A stretch of DNA of 64,000 nucleotides from Yoonia sediminilitoris. Lineage in GTDB: Bacteria; Pseudomonadota; Alphaproteobacteria; Rhodobacterales; Rhodobacteraceae. Numbering within the stretch: position 1 is the first letter of the stretch; each line of letters starts with the position of its first letter. The translations under genes and the position numbers were made by a program. Location of the stretch: the NCBI RefSeq assembly GCF_003058085.1, contig NZ_QBUD01000011.1, positions 62,001-126,000 on the forward strand. The letters are read 5' to 3'. Shown piece by piece: positions 35,224 to 44,533 of this stretch. The notes beneath the pieces are model-generated. The model did no database searches. It worked only from the letters and a program-made list of their open reading frames with translations, and had not been told where the DNA came from.

Positions 35224-36161
35224 CCGTAAAAATACTTTGTCACATGATAAAAAATCGGGGCCGCGAAAATCACGCTGTCCAACTGGTCGACAAACCCTCC
35301 CTGACCGGGGATCAGGTGCGACCAGTCCTTGACGCCGCGGTCGCGCTTGATCGCGGCAAAGACAAGGCTGCCGAACATGCCCACCGTCGATGCCAGCCCC
35401 GCCATCGCCATCGCCCCGAAAACGCCAAACGGGGTCGTCCAGTTGATCAGCGCCCCGATCAGCATCGCGCAGACCACACCGCAAATGACGCCTTCCCATG
35501 TTTTGGGGGATAGGCCGGGGGCGATGCGTGTCTTGCCAATGCGGCGGCCAAAGAAATATTCCAGCAGGTCACCCAACTGGACGACAATCACGAGAAAAGC
35601 AATCATCAGCACTTCGCGGCCTGCGTATCCGGCAATGTCGATTGTCATCAATGCGGGCACATGGCTGACGCAAAAGACAGCGATCATCAGGCCCCATTGG
35701 GTTTCTGCGACCCGGATCAGATAGCGTTCGGCGTTGCCGCGCAGGGCGGACACGATCGGGAGCAATAAGAAGGCATAGACCGGGATGAAAACAGTATAGA
35801 GCCTGTCAAGACCGAAGCCCACGAACACATACTGCAACGGCAGAACCACAAAAAACGCCAGCGCCAGTGACATGTGATCCGCCTGCGCCTTGGTGGTCAG
35901 GGTCAGGAATTCGCGCAAGGCGGCAAAGGACGCAAAGGCAAACAGGACCATCACGCCAATCTTGCCCATCAGCAGGGCCAGCCCGATGAAGGCGACCATG
36001 CCCCACCAGCTTTGAACGCGGGTCATGTAGGTATCGAGGACCGGGTTGACCTCGCCCGGGGCGAGCTTGGCGCGTAACACTTCGCCGACGAATGTCATCG
36101 TGACCAGAATGCCAAAACTGGCGAAAGCCAGCAGCAGGATATCATTAACGGTCGTGCTCAT
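35220..36161 (-). CDS. Phosphatidate cytidylyltransferase, YnbB/CdsA type
   Basis: This 313-residue protein has about eight membrane helices and the C-terminal CDP-diacylglycerol synthase signature in the form KRDRGVKDWSHLIPGQGGFVDQLDS. The usual H-G-G-x-x-D-R is here Q-G-G-F-V-D-Q-L-D, so the His and Arg are replaced while the Asp residues and the KD pair remain. It would make CDP-diacylglycerol from phosphatidate and CTP. The start overlaps the stop of the upstream PlsC-like gene, which would supply its substrate. Confidence 0.88.
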   Translation of the reverse strand: MSTTVNDILLLAFASFGILVTMTFVGEVLRAKLAPGEVNPVLDTYMTRVQSWWGMVAFIGLALLMGKIGVMVLFAFASFAALREFLTLTTKAQADHMSLALAFFVVLPLQYVFVGFGLDRLYTVFIPVYAFLLLPIVSALRGNAERYLIRVAETQWGLMIAVFCVSHVPALMTIDIAGYAGREVLMIAFLVIVVQLGDLLEYFFGRRIGKTRIAPGLSPKTWEGVICGVVCAMLIGALINWTTPFGVFGAMAMAGLASTVGMFGSLVFAAIKRDRGVKDWSHLIPGQGGFVDQLDSVIFAAPIFYHVTKYFYG

Positions 36162-36799
36162 GATGGCACGTTCGGCGCAAGGGCCACCAGCGCATCGGAC
36201 GCGCGTCTGAGGAAATCATCCTTGCTTTCGCCGTCCTGCACATGGATCGGCGCACCAAAGGTGACGGTGCAGATCAGGGGCAGGGGGATCACTTCGCCCT
36301 TTGGCATGATCGTGTTCAGATTGGCGACCCATGTGGGCACCAGATCAACATCGGGCCGCGCGACCCCCATGTTGTAAAGCCCCGCCTTGAAGGGCAGCAG
36401 CGGATCTTCGGTCATGTTGCGGTTGCCTTCGGGAAAGATGATCAGCGATGACCCCTCGTCCAGTGCCGCGATGATCTTGTCCATCGGTTTGTCTTTCACT
36501 TCGGGTCGGCGGTCCACCAGCACACAGTTGAATACTTCTGGCCCGACAAAGGCGCGGATCTTGTTCTTGAGCCAGTAATCCGCAGCCGCCACCGGCCGCA
36601 CGGTGCGGCGCATCGCAGGCGGCAGGCAGGCCCAGATCATCGGCATGTCACCGTTGCTGGTGTGGTTGGCGAAATAGACGCGCTGTTTGGGTACAGGTTC
36701 GATTCCCTGCCAATCGGCGCGCACTGCGGTGATGGCCCGCGCAAAAATACGGATGGACTGGCCCACAATCCGGGCGGCGAACTGACGCAGGAATTTCAT
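36158..36799 (-). CDS. 1-acylglycerol-3-phosphate O-acyltransferase, PlsC-like
   Basis: This 213-residue membrane-associated acyltransferase has the catalytic H-x4-D motif as NHTSNGDMP and the substrate motif IFPEGNRNM. PlsC proteins make phosphatidate from lysophosphatidate. The next gene on the same strand encodes a CdsA-like enzyme with a 4-base overlap, so the pair may carry two successive steps of phospholipid synthesis, possibly duplicating the housekeeping copies elsewhere. Confidence 0.9.
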   Translation of the reverse strand: MKFLRQFAARIVGQSIRIFARAITAVRADWQGIEPVPKQRVYFANHTSNGDMPMIWACLPPAMRRTVRPVAAADYWLKNKIRAFVGPEVFNCVLVDRRPEVKDKPMDKIIAALDEGSSLIIFPEGNRNMTEDPLLPFKAGLYNMGVARPDVDLVPTWVANLNTIMPKGEVIPLPLICTVTFGAPIHVQDGESKDDFLRRASDALVALAPNVPS

Positions 36800-36916
36800 G
36801 CAACCAACATTGGCCGAGGGAAAGAGCTTTGAAAAGAGTGAACCCCGCCAATCTTGCGACTGACGCTTTTTTCGCGAAACCCTTTAGCCTGCTGGCGGGC
36901 GCATGGAACGCCGGTC

Positions 36917-38146
36917 CTACTGCTTCACCGGCGCGCCGCCGCCAAAGCTGTTGACACTGTGATAGCCAATCGGGTCGCTTTGCATTTCAAGATGCAAGCC
37001 GTCATCGGTAAAGGGATGGGCGCGCGCGAGGTCCTCGTCAAAGTCGATGCCCAGACCGGGGGCGGTAGGGACAGGGATATAGCCGCCTTCCACCTTGATC
37101 GCCCCTTTGATCAGCGCGTCGTGAAACGGCGTTTCGATGGTTTCGGCCATCAGGATATTGGGAATGGCAGCAGCAAGCTGGATGTTGGCGGCCCATTCGA
37201 CGGGGCCTGCATAAAGATGCGGGGCCACCTGCGCATTATAAACCTCGGCCAGCGTGGCGATTTTCTTGGCCTCCCAGATACCACCTGCGCGGCCCAAGGC
37301 CGGTTGCAGAATGCTGGCGGCACCGCTTCGCAGGATTGGCGCGAATTCCGCCTTGGTCGTCAGCCTCTCACCGGTGGCAACGGGAATGCCGACCTTTGCC
37401 GCGACCTTGGCCATGTCGTTCACACTATCGGGCGGCACCGGTTCTTCGTACCAGAGCGGTTGATAGGCGGCGATGGCTTGCCCCAGCCTGATAGCCCCCG
37501 CGCTGCTGAACTGGCCATGCGTGCCAAAAAGCAGATCAGCGCGGTCGCCCACAGCCTCGCGAATGGCTTTGCAAAAAGCAACTGACAGCGAAATATCATG
37601 CATCGACGGCATATGGCCGCCACGGATCGTGTAGGGACCTGCGGGGTCGAATTTGACGGCCGTGTAGCCCTTTTCGACCATATCCAGCGCCACCTCTGCG
37701 GCCATGTCAGGACTGGCCCAGAAGTCTGGCAGTGGATGGCTGGGACGGGGATAAAGATAGGTATAGGCCCTGATCCGGTCATTAATGCGCCCGCCGATCA
37801 GCGCATGCACGGGCCTGTCACGGTCTTTGCCAAGAATGTCCCAGCAGGCGATTTCCAGACCTGACCACGCGCCCATCACAGTCAGGTCAGGGCGCTGGGT
37901 AAACCCCGCCGAATAGACACGGCGAAACATCAGTTCGATGTTTTCGGGGTTTTCGTCCGCCATATGACGTTCAAACACATCACGGATGACCGCCTTCATC
38001 GCCTCTGGCCCGACGGAAGAGGCGTAACACTCGCCGTAGCCGACAATGCCTGTGTCCGTCGTGACCTTGGGAATGATCCAATAGCGCCCACCCCAGCCGG
38101 GGGCAGGCGGGGCGGTCACGATAATGTCGAGGTCGGCGAGTTTCAT
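36917..38146 (-). CDS. Enolase-superfamily (mandelate racemase-like) dehydratase
   Basis: This 409-residue protein has the capping domain (1-130) and TIM barrel of the mandelate racemase group. Visible sites are the AVKFDPAGPYTIRGG segment with Lys, the metal ligands in WYEEPVPP and TGERL, and a general-acid His in APHLYAGPV. Such enzymes dehydrate or isomerise acid sugars. A GTG at 38176 would add ten residues. It is upstream-coupled to a zinc alcohol dehydrogenase (80-base gap), which suggests sugar-acid catabolism; the substrate is unknown. Confidence 0.85.
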   Translation of the reverse strand: MKLADLDIIVTAPPAPGWGGRYWIIPKVTTDTGIVGYGECYASSVGPEAMKAVIRDVFERHMADENPENIELMFRRVYSAGFTQRPDLTVMGAWSGLEIACWDILGKDRDRPVHALIGGRINDRIRAYTYLYPRPSHPLPDFWASPDMAAEVALDMVEKGYTAVKFDPAGPYTIRGGHMPSMHDISLSVAFCKAIREAVGDRADLLFGTHGQFSSAGAIRLGQAIAAYQPLWYEEPVPPDSVNDMAKVAAKVGIPVATGERLTTKAEFAPILRSGAASILQPALGRAGGIWEAKKIATLAEVYNAQVAPHLYAGPVEWAANIQLAAAIPNILMAETIETPFHDALIKGAIKVEGGYIPVPTAPGLGIDFDEDLARAHPFTDDGLHLEMQSDPIGYHSVNSFGGGAPVKQ

Positions 38147-38226
38147 GGCGTCGCTTTCGTTGATGTCAAAAGGCACACAAGCATGCCGGTGCGCGCTGGT
38201 CTACCGTGTTTTCCGATCAGGATTTA

Positions 38227-39306
38227 TCACTCAAAGACAATGACATTGCGCTTGGCGCTGCCGGTTTTGGTGTCGGCAATCGCTTCGTTGATCTGGTCAA
38301 GCGTCCAGCGCCCCGAGATCAGCTCGTCCAGTTTCAGGCGTCCTTGCTGGTAGAGGTCCACCATCCACGGGATGTCACGCGCAATCACCACATCCCCCAT
38401 TTTTGAGCCAACCAGGCCCTGGCCAGTGGCGGCCAACATCACCGGTTCATAAGACGACATATCGCCGGAATGGGGCATGCCGACCATGATAACCTTGCCG
38501 CCATTGGCCAGATAACGCACGGCGGCGTCATAGGCGGGGATCGCCCCGACCGTGACAATCACTGCATCAGCACCCCGGCCCATCGCCTTTTTGGCGGCGC
38601 GCCATGGTTTGTCGTCCGTGGCAAGAACCCCGTCCGTGGCCCCGAATTCGCGCGCAATGGAAAGTTTTTCTTCTGACATGTCCACCGCAACGATGCGGCG
38701 GGCTCCGGCGATGCGCGCGCCCTGAATGGCGTTCAGCCCGACGCCACCTGCGCCGATCACTACAACGTCCTGACCCGGGCGCAGACCTGCCGCATTCACG
38801 ACGGCCCCCACGCCTGTGATGACACCGCAGGCCAGCAGGGCGGCTGCGTCCATCGCCATGGTTTCGGGCAGTTTGACCACCTGGCTTTGGTCCACGACCA
38901 CTTTTTCAGCAAAACCGCCGGTGTTCATTGCCTGCTCAATCGGCGCGCCATCTGGCGTTGTCAGCGGATTGCCGGTCTCGCCGCTTTCGCAGATCACCGG
39001 ATTGCCGCCGCCGCACGACGGACAGGTGCCGCAGGCCCGGATCAGGGTCACGACGACCGGATCGCCAACCACCAGCCCGCGCACGCCGTCTCCGACAGCT
39101 GTGACATGCCCCGCGGCCTCGTGGCCGTAGACGGCTGGCAGGGTCCCGCCCCAGGCACCTGATGCATAGGAAATGTCGGAATGGCAGACGGCGCAGGCTT
39201 TCAGCGTGACTTCGATTTCGCCCATCTGCGGGGCCGCAAGCTGGATCGTCTCTATCCGGAGTGGTGCGCCGAATTCACGGCAAACGGCGGCTTTGATGTG
39301 GGTCAT
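38227..39306 (-). CDS. Zinc-dependent alcohol dehydrogenase
   Basis: This 359-residue medium-chain dehydrogenase has the catalytic zinc ligands CHSD (about Cys40) and GHEAAG, the structural zinc motif CGTCPSCGGGNPVIC, and the NAD(P) site VVIGAGGVGLNAIQG. It oxidises an alcohol or reduces an aldehyde in the cytosol. It resembles the class with broad substrates related to glutathione-dependent or mycothiol-dependent enzymes, but the substrate is not clear. AGAGGAAA precedes the ATG. It lies between an MFS exporter gene and the enolase-type gene. Confidence 0.9.
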   Translation of the reverse strand: MTHIKAAVCREFGAPLRIETIQLAAPQMGEIEVTLKACAVCHSDISYASGAWGGTLPAVYGHEAAGHVTAVGDGVRGLVVGDPVVVTLIRACGTCPSCGGGNPVICESGETGNPLTTPDGAPIEQAMNTGGFAEKVVVDQSQVVKLPETMAMDAAALLACGVITGVGAVVNAAGLRPGQDVVVIGAGGVGLNAIQGARIAGARRIVAVDMSEEKLSIAREFGATDGVLATDDKPWRAAKKAMGRGADAVIVTVGAIPAYDAAVRYLANGGKVIMVGMPHSGDMSSYEPVMLAATGQGLVGSKMGDVVIARDIPWMVDLYQQGRLKLDELISGRWTLDQINEAIADTKTGSAKRNVIVFE

Positions 39307-39321
39307 GAATTTCCTCTGAGG

Positions 39322-40542
39322 TTAGGGTGCGACGACACGCGGTTTCGCAGGGTGCGGCGTCTGGATGAACACCAGCACGCAGCCGATGGTCAGCAGAGCA
39401 GACAAAAGAAACGGCGCGCCGGGCAGGTAGTACGGGTTTTCAGGGGCGGTGAAATACCAGAAGGTCTGGGTCACGATCAGAGGGGCGACAATGGTTGCCA
39501 CGGCATTGATCGACGTGACCGTCCCCTGCAATTCACCCTGTTGATCGTCGGATGCGGTGCGCGACATGATCCCTTGCAAGGCAGGCCCGGCGACCGATCC
39601 AAGCGCCGTCAGCGGGGTAAGCGCGAGCGCGATCCAGCCATTTGTCACGAACCCAAGGGCCACAAAGGCACAGACGTCGATCAAAAGACCAAAGATCACA
39701 GTATTCCGCTCGCCAATCCGGTTCATGATCGGTTTGATCAGGAACCCCTGCACAATTGCGATGCCAATGCCGAAAATCGCCAGCGACAGGCCGATCATGC
39801 CCGGGCTCCAGCCGAAACGTTCGACCCCGAAATAGGCCCAGACGCCGGGATAGACAAAAAAGGCGACCGTATAGACAAAGGTGATCAGCATCAGCCGATT
39901 CAGGCCGGGCAGCTTGCCGATGTTGGTGAATGCCCCGAGCGGGTTGGCGCGCCGCCACAGGAATGGCCGCCTGATCCGGTCGGTCACGGTTTCGGGCAGG
40001 ACGTAATAGCCAAAGACGGCATTGGCAGCAGCAAGGAACGCCGCGGCCCAGAAGGGCGCGCGCGTCCCCAATTCGGCCAGTACCCCACCCAGCAGCGGCC
40101 CCAGCACAAAGCCCACCCCAAAGGCGGCCCCGATCAGCCCGAAATTGGCGGCCTTGTCCTCGGGCCTGGAAATATCGGCCATATAGGCGGCGGAGGTGGC
40201 TTGGGTGGCAGCGGTGATGCCGCCGATGATCCGCCCGATGATCAGCAGCCAGATCGTGCCCGCGACGGCCATCAACACGTAATCAAATGCCATGATGACC
40301 AATGAGAACAGCAAAACCGGCCTGCGACCGAACCTGTCAGACAGGCTGCCCACGGTTGGCCCGAATAAAAACTGCATCGCGGCAAAGACTGTTGCCAGAA
40401 CCCCGCCCCAGACGGCGGCGGTGCTCAAGTCTGCGCCTTCAACCTCTTTGATCAGTTCCGGCATCACCGGCATGATCAGGCCGATTCCCATGGAATCGAT
40501 GACCACAGTGATCAGGATGAAGGTGACGGGCAAGTTTTTCAT
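39322..40542 (-). CDS. MFS transporter, TetA-like drug exporter family
   Basis: This 406-residue protein has 12 transmembrane helices, with the MFS motif A GSLSDRFGRRPV between helices 2 and 3 and a motif C-like GAAFGVGFVLGPLLGG in helix 5. It resembles the TetA/DHA1 proton-coupled exporter group. The end of the gene lies 15 bases from the alcohol dehydrogenase start. Substrate range is unknown; resistance cannot be claimed. Confidence 0.9.
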   Translation of the reverse strand: MKNLPVTFILITVVIDSMGIGLIMPVMPELIKEVEGADLSTAAVWGGVLATVFAAMQFLFGPTVGSLSDRFGRRPVLLFSLVIMAFDYVLMAVAGTIWLLIIGRIIGGITAATQATSAAYMADISRPEDKAANFGLIGAAFGVGFVLGPLLGGVLAELGTRAPFWAAAFLAAANAVFGYYVLPETVTDRIRRPFLWRRANPLGAFTNIGKLPGLNRLMLITFVYTVAFFVYPGVWAYFGVERFGWSPGMIGLSLAIFGIGIAIVQGFLIKPIMNRIGERNTVIFGLLIDVCAFVALGFVTNGWIALALTPLTALGSVAGPALQGIMSRTASDDQQGELQGTVTSINAVATIVAPLIVTQTFWYFTAPENPYYLPGAPFLLSALLTIGCVLVFIQTPHPAKPRVVAP

Positions 40543-40604
40543 GGGCCGAAATTAGACGGTCACAGGGCTTATGCAAGTCCTGTCTTGCCCGCCGCCATCA
40601 GGGA

Positions 40605-41390
40605 TCAAAGGTGCCCTGTGTCGGCGATGAATTTGTTCAGTAATTCCGCAAAGGCGGTGGGGTTCTCGACGCAGGGCAGGTGGCCTGCGCGTTGCATCAG
40701 CGCGAATTGCGATCCGGGGATCAGGTCAACCGTTTCGCGGACCAGATCGGGGGGCGTACTTTTGTCCTGCGACCCAGCAATGCCCAGTGTCGGGATGCGC
40801 AACCCACTTGTGGGTGTATAGAAATCAGTGCCCGCAATGGCCGCACAGACACCTGCGTACCCGGCGGCGGGCGTGTCGCTAAGCATCTGCTGCCATTGGG
40901 CCATTGCAGGTGTGCCGTAGAAATCACTGCCAAACCAGCGCTGCATCACGCCGTCGGCTATCGCTGCCAACCCCTGTTGGGTCACAGCGTTGATCCTGTC
41001 TTCCCAAAGCGCCTTGTTACCGATTTTGTCTGCGGTATTTGACAAGACCATCGCGCGGATGATGTCAGGGCGTTTGACAGCCAGTCCCTGCGCGATCATG
41101 CCGCCGACCGACAGGCCCACAAACAGGCAGTCACGAACATTGAGCGCGTCACACACCGCTTCGGCGTCACTGACCAGCTGGCCCATCGTGTAGGGCGGGT
41201 CGGGCACGTCCGATTGCCCGTGCCCGCGCATGTCATAGCGCACAAGACGCAGCCCCTCTGGCAAAAGCGGGATCACCTGATCCCACAAGTGCAGCGTTGT
41301 TCCCAATGAGTTTGAGAAAACGATAGCAGGTCCATCTTCGGGGCCTGAAACCTCGACTTGCAGGTTCACGCCATCACGGTCTATTTTCAT
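40605..41390 (-). CDS. Alpha/beta hydrolase, 3-oxoadipate enol-lactonase-like
   Basis: This 261-residue hydrolase has the nucleophile elbow GLSVGGMIAQG (Ser in about position 103), an Asp in SQDKSTPP and the catalytic His in QRAGHLPCVE. It is close to PcaD, which opens 3-oxoadipate enol-lactone in the protocatechuate branch. Other pca genes are not in the window, so the role is uncertain. The ATG at 41390 is preceded by AAAGGAAA; a longer frame start is not needed. Confidence 0.8.
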   Translation of the reverse strand: MKIDRDGVNLQVEVSGPEDGPAIVFSNSLGTTLHLWDQVIPLLPEGLRLVRYDMRGHGQSDVPDPPYTMGQLVSDAEAVCDALNVRDCLFVGLSVGGMIAQGLAVKRPDIIRAMVLSNTADKIGNKALWEDRINAVTQQGLAAIADGVMQRWFGSDFYGTPAMAQWQQMLSDTPAAGYAGVCAAIAGTDFYTPTSGLRIPTLGIAGSQDKSTPPDLVRETVDLIPGSQFALMQRAGHLPCVENPTAFAELLNKFIADTGHL

Positions 41391-41550
41391 GAAAATTTCC
41401 TTTGAAAAAGCGTAAGCCGCGCTTGGTTGTCCCAACCCGGCGCGGCTTTCACTCGTTGTCGCACACTACCGTCACGGGTCAGCGACAACCCTCCCGCGAC
41501 GCAGAGAATTGACATTTGTGGTTCTGGACAACCTGCCCTTTTGGATAGGA

Positions 41551-42750
41551 TCATGGTGCAGCGGTCCCCAATACCATATGCGCCATGATCTGCCCGTGAT
41601 CGGACGCCAGTTTGTTATAGGGCGCCTCGGGATGAGAACCATCGGTCAAATGGTCGTTCAGCACACTGAAATACTCCATTTCGCCGATCCTGTCCGGGCT
41701 GTCAGGGTGGAAATGGCGGGACAACAAAATCTGGTCGATACTCTCAAAAACGCCACCAAAGGCCGATGTATAGACCATATCGCGCAGGCTTTTGCGCACG
41801 AAAAGCTTTTCGGCAGAGTACAGCAGCACTTTGCCAATCGCCTCTTGAATCACTTCGTTTTCGGCGTCGGAATAACGGTCACGCTTGGTCTGCGCGTCGT
41901 GCCGTCGCATCCATGCGTAGTTCTTGAAAGGCGTTTCTCCCTTGATGATCTCTGAGCTGACCGCATGTTCGCTATCGTTGAAATCGCCAAGGACCATGAC
42001 AGGATGCCCTGTCTCAAGCTCGGACAGGATGGCACGCCGCAAGACCCAGGCCTCTGCCATCCGGCGCAGACCGGCGCGCAGTGATCCCATCGCACGCGCG
42101 GCAGGGTCGTAATTCACCAGATCGGCCGCAGGCGGAAAGGGTGCGCCTTCTGGTCGGGGCAATTCGCCTAATTTGGATTTCAGGTGGCAGTTAAAGACGG
42201 TGACAATGGTATCGCCAACTGGGATTTTGACCTTCAGGACAGGGCGGCTGAGCCGTTTGATCCGGTAGTGCCCGCCGTCGCTGCCATCAAGGTCTGAAAA
42301 AGGAATATCAAGCGGTTCGGGCAGGTCCTGAATGATCTCTGGAGCGCCCGCAAATCCAAAGCGCGACAAAATGGCGACACCGGGCCTGCGCTGCCCCGGC
42401 CCACCGTCCAGCAGATTGGGGGCAAACGCGAGTGCGGCCTCGGTATAGGGTTCAAACGCGAGTTTGCGAAAGATTGCCTTGCGCGCATAGCGCTTGGACC
42501 TGTCGGGAATGACCGCATCATTGGCCGCCTGTCCAAGTTCATCGGTTTCAATCACCAGATCGCGCAGGGATGCTTCGCTGAAAATCTCCTGGAAACAGAC
42601 GATATCGGCGTTCATGGTCAGCAATTGATCGGCCAGCCACGCCCGTTTCCACGCGTATTCTTCGGGTGTGTATTCCTCGAACCGGTAATATTCCTGATCG
42701 GCCTCGATCAGGTTTTTGACGTTGAAACTGGCAATTGTGAAACGTGTCAT
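41551..42750 (-). CDS. Endonuclease/exonuclease/phosphatase-family protein
   Basis: This 399-residue protein has the EEP fold signatures IASFNVKNL at the N-terminus, QEIFSE with the metal-binding Glu, VMVLGDFNDSE in the middle and SDHGQIMAH at the C-terminus. EEP enzymes cleave phosphodiester bonds in DNA, RNA, lipids or small molecules, so the substrate is open. No signal peptide is seen, so it is probably cytoplasmic. The ATG overlaps the stop of the PLP dehydratase gene (ATGA). Confidence 0.85.
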   Translation of the reverse strand: MTRFTIASFNVKNLIEADQEYYRFEEYTPEEYAWKRAWLADQLLTMNADIVCFQEIFSEASLRDLVIETDELGQAANDAVIPDRSKRYARKAIFRKLAFEPYTEAALAFAPNLLDGGPGQRRPGVAILSRFGFAGAPEIIQDLPEPLDIPFSDLDGSDGGHYRIKRLSRPVLKVKIPVGDTIVTVFNCHLKSKLGELPRPEGAPFPPAADLVNYDPAARAMGSLRAGLRRMAEAWVLRRAILSELETGHPVMVLGDFNDSEHAVSSEIIKGETPFKNYAWMRRHDAQTKRDRYSDAENEVIQEAIGKVLLYSAEKLFVRKSLRDMVYTSAFGGVFESIDQILLSRHFHPDSPDRIGEMEYFSVLNDHLTDGSHPEAPYNKLASDHGQIMAHMVLGTAAP

Positions 42751-43718
42751 GTCAGGGTGTCCAACGCGCGGGCAAAAACTGCCGGGTCGACATTGCCGCC
42801 GGTGGCCACGGCCACGATGGCATCGCCCGCAAAAGCATCGGGGTGAAACAGGGCAGCGGCCAGCGCCGCCGCACCGCCCGGTTCAATCACGATCTTGAGC
42901 CGTTCAAACGCAAGCCCCATGGCGGCCAGACATTCATCCTCTGTGACCACCACACCGGGGCCGCAGTGAGCCTGCATGATCGGAAAGGTCAGATCGCCGG
43001 GTTGCGGTGTGATGATGGCATCGCAGATCGAGCCTGACATGCGGCTGTTTCTTTCAATCCTGCCAGACGCCAGCGACCTTGTGACATCGTCAAAACCTGC
43101 GGGTTCTGCCGGTCTGACCCGCAGGGTGGGCGCGTCTGCCGCTAGCGCCAGCGCAATCCCCGACGTCAGCCCGCCGCCGCCGCAGCACACCGCCACATCG
43201 GCGTCTGTTACGCCCAAGGCGTTCATGTCTTTGGCGATTTCCAGACCGCAGGTACCTTGCCCTGCGATGACCTGCGGTTCGTCAAAAGGTTTGATCAGGA
43301 CCAGTCCGCGTTCCTGTGCCAGCCGTGCGCCGATAGCATCGCGGTTTTCGGTGGCGCGGTCGTACAGCACAACCTCGGCCCCCAATGCCCGCGTATTTTC
43401 GATTTTGATCGTCGGCGCATCTGCGGGCATGATGATGACGGCGGGTGCGCCGTGTTCGCGGGCCGCCAGTGCGACCCCTTGCGCATGATTGCCGCTGGAA
43501 AAGGCGATAACCCCTGTTTTCAGCGCGTTGTCGCCAAGCGCCGACACCGCTGACCAGCCGCCCCGAAACTTGAACGACCCGGTGTGTTGCAGACACTCTG
43601 CCTTGAGGAAAAGTCTGCGCCCCGCGATGTCGTCCAGAAACGGCGAGGTCAGGATCGGCGTGCGCCGTGCGTGGCCCTGCAACCGGGTGGCTGCGGCGCG
43701 AATCATGTCGATGTTCAT
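42747..43718 (-). CDS. PLP-dependent threonine/serine dehydratase family enzyme
   Basis: This 323-residue fold-type II PLP enzyme has the lysine in GSFKFRGGW (about Lys52), the FSSGNHAQGVALAA loop that binds the amino-acid carboxylate and the phosphate-binding CCGGGGLTSG. Members dehydrate L-threonine or L-serine or racemise serine, and the single catalytic domain without a regulatory ACT domain fits the catabolic or racemase types. The ATG at 43718 overlaps the stop of the upstream hydrolase gene, so the operon continues. Confidence 0.88.
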   Translation of the reverse strand: MNIDMIRAAATRLQGHARRTPILTSPFLDDIAGRRLFLKAECLQHTGSFKFRGGWSAVSALGDNALKTGVIAFSSGNHAQGVALAAREHGAPAVIIMPADAPTIKIENTRALGAEVVLYDRATENRDAIGARLAQERGLVLIKPFDEPQVIAGQGTCGLEIAKDMNALGVTDADVAVCCGGGGLTSGIALALAADAPTLRVRPAEPAGFDDVTRSLASGRIERNSRMSGSICDAIITPQPGDLTFPIMQAHCGPGVVVTEDECLAAMGLAFERLKIVIEPGGAAALAAALFHPDAFAGDAIVAVATGGNVDPAVFARALDTLT

Positions 43719-44533
43719 TTGATCAGTTCCAGCCATTGGTGCAGCGCGGCAACTGCCTGTGGTTCATCCAGAAAAGGCACATGGCCGCGCCCCGGGATTT
43801 CTGCGCTGATCATATCAGGGCGGCGGCGGGCCATTTCGGCGGCAGTTTCCGCGGTCAACAGGTCCGAATTGGCCCCCCGGATCAGAGCGATCGGCAGACC
43901 GTCGAGCGCATCGAAAAGTGGCCACAGGTCGGGGGTCGGTTGCGCCCCCGCCGCGACCACCGCGTCGCGCAATTTGGGGTCGTAGCGTATGACCAGCCCG
44001 TCGGGTGTTTCGCGGTAATGGGCCGTGACTTCGGCCAGCCAGCGGTCCATCGGGACTCCGGTAAAATGGGTCCACTGCTGGTCGCGGAATTTGGCGGCTT
44101 CGGCATAGGTTTTCTGCGCGGGGTTGCGCCCGATGTAATCCATGATGACGTCAAGACCCTTGGGCGCGATCTCTGGCCCGATATCGTTCAGGGCGACACC
44201 CAGCAGGCGGTCCTTGGCGGTTGCGGCCAGCATCATCCCGATCAGCCCGCCGCGCGACGTGCCGAGGATTGCAGCCTGCGCCAGCCCCAGATGATCCATC
44301 AGGGCCAACACGTCAGCGGCTTCCTGCGGGATGGTGTAGCTGGCGGGGTCTGCCCAGTCGGATTGCCCGCGTCCGCGATAGTCCGGCCGGATCAGCCGGA
44401 CGGGCAAGAGCGGAGCCACATGATCAAAGTCGCGCCCGTTGCGGGTGAGGCCTGCCAGCGCGATCACTGGCGTGCCTGTGCCTGCGTCACTGTAATTCAG
44501 TGTCAGCCCGTCAGTGCTTTGAAAAGTCGGCAT
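43715..44533 (-). CDS. Alpha/beta hydrolase
   Basis: This 272-residue hydrolase has the nucleophile motif GTSRGGLIGM (Ser in about position 94), an acidic residue near the ANSDLL segment, and a final His in GRGHVPFLDE. The family includes esterases, lactonases and C-C bond hydrolases; a substrate cannot be named. It starts one base into the stop codon of the haloacid dehalogenase gene and overlaps the next gene, so it sits in the middle of a translationally coupled set. Confidence 0.87.
   Translation of the reverse strand: MPTFQSTDGLTLNYSDAGTGTPVIALAGLTRNGRDFDHVAPLLPVRLIRPDYRGRGQSDWADPASYTIPQEAADVLALMDHLGLAQAAILGTSRGGLIGMMLAATAKDRLLGVALNDIGPEIAPKGLDVIMDYIGRNPAQKTYAEAAKFRDQQWTHFTGVPMDRWLAEVTAHYRETPDGLVIRYDPKLRDAVVAAGAQPTPDLWPLFDALDGLPIALIRGANSDLLTAETAAEMARRRPDMISAEIPGRGHVPFLDEPQAVAALHQWLELIK

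Noticed and set aside
36695-36715. tRNA T-loop-like sequence GGTTCGATTCCC
   Set aside because: It lies inside the PlsC-like coding frame and no acceptor or anticodon stems can be formed around it.
39181-40305. 374-codon plus-strand frame
   Set aside because: It is antisense to the alcohol dehydrogenase and MFS genes, both with convincing motifs; its product is very rich in Gly, Asp, Gln and Arg, typical of antisense reading of high-GC genes.
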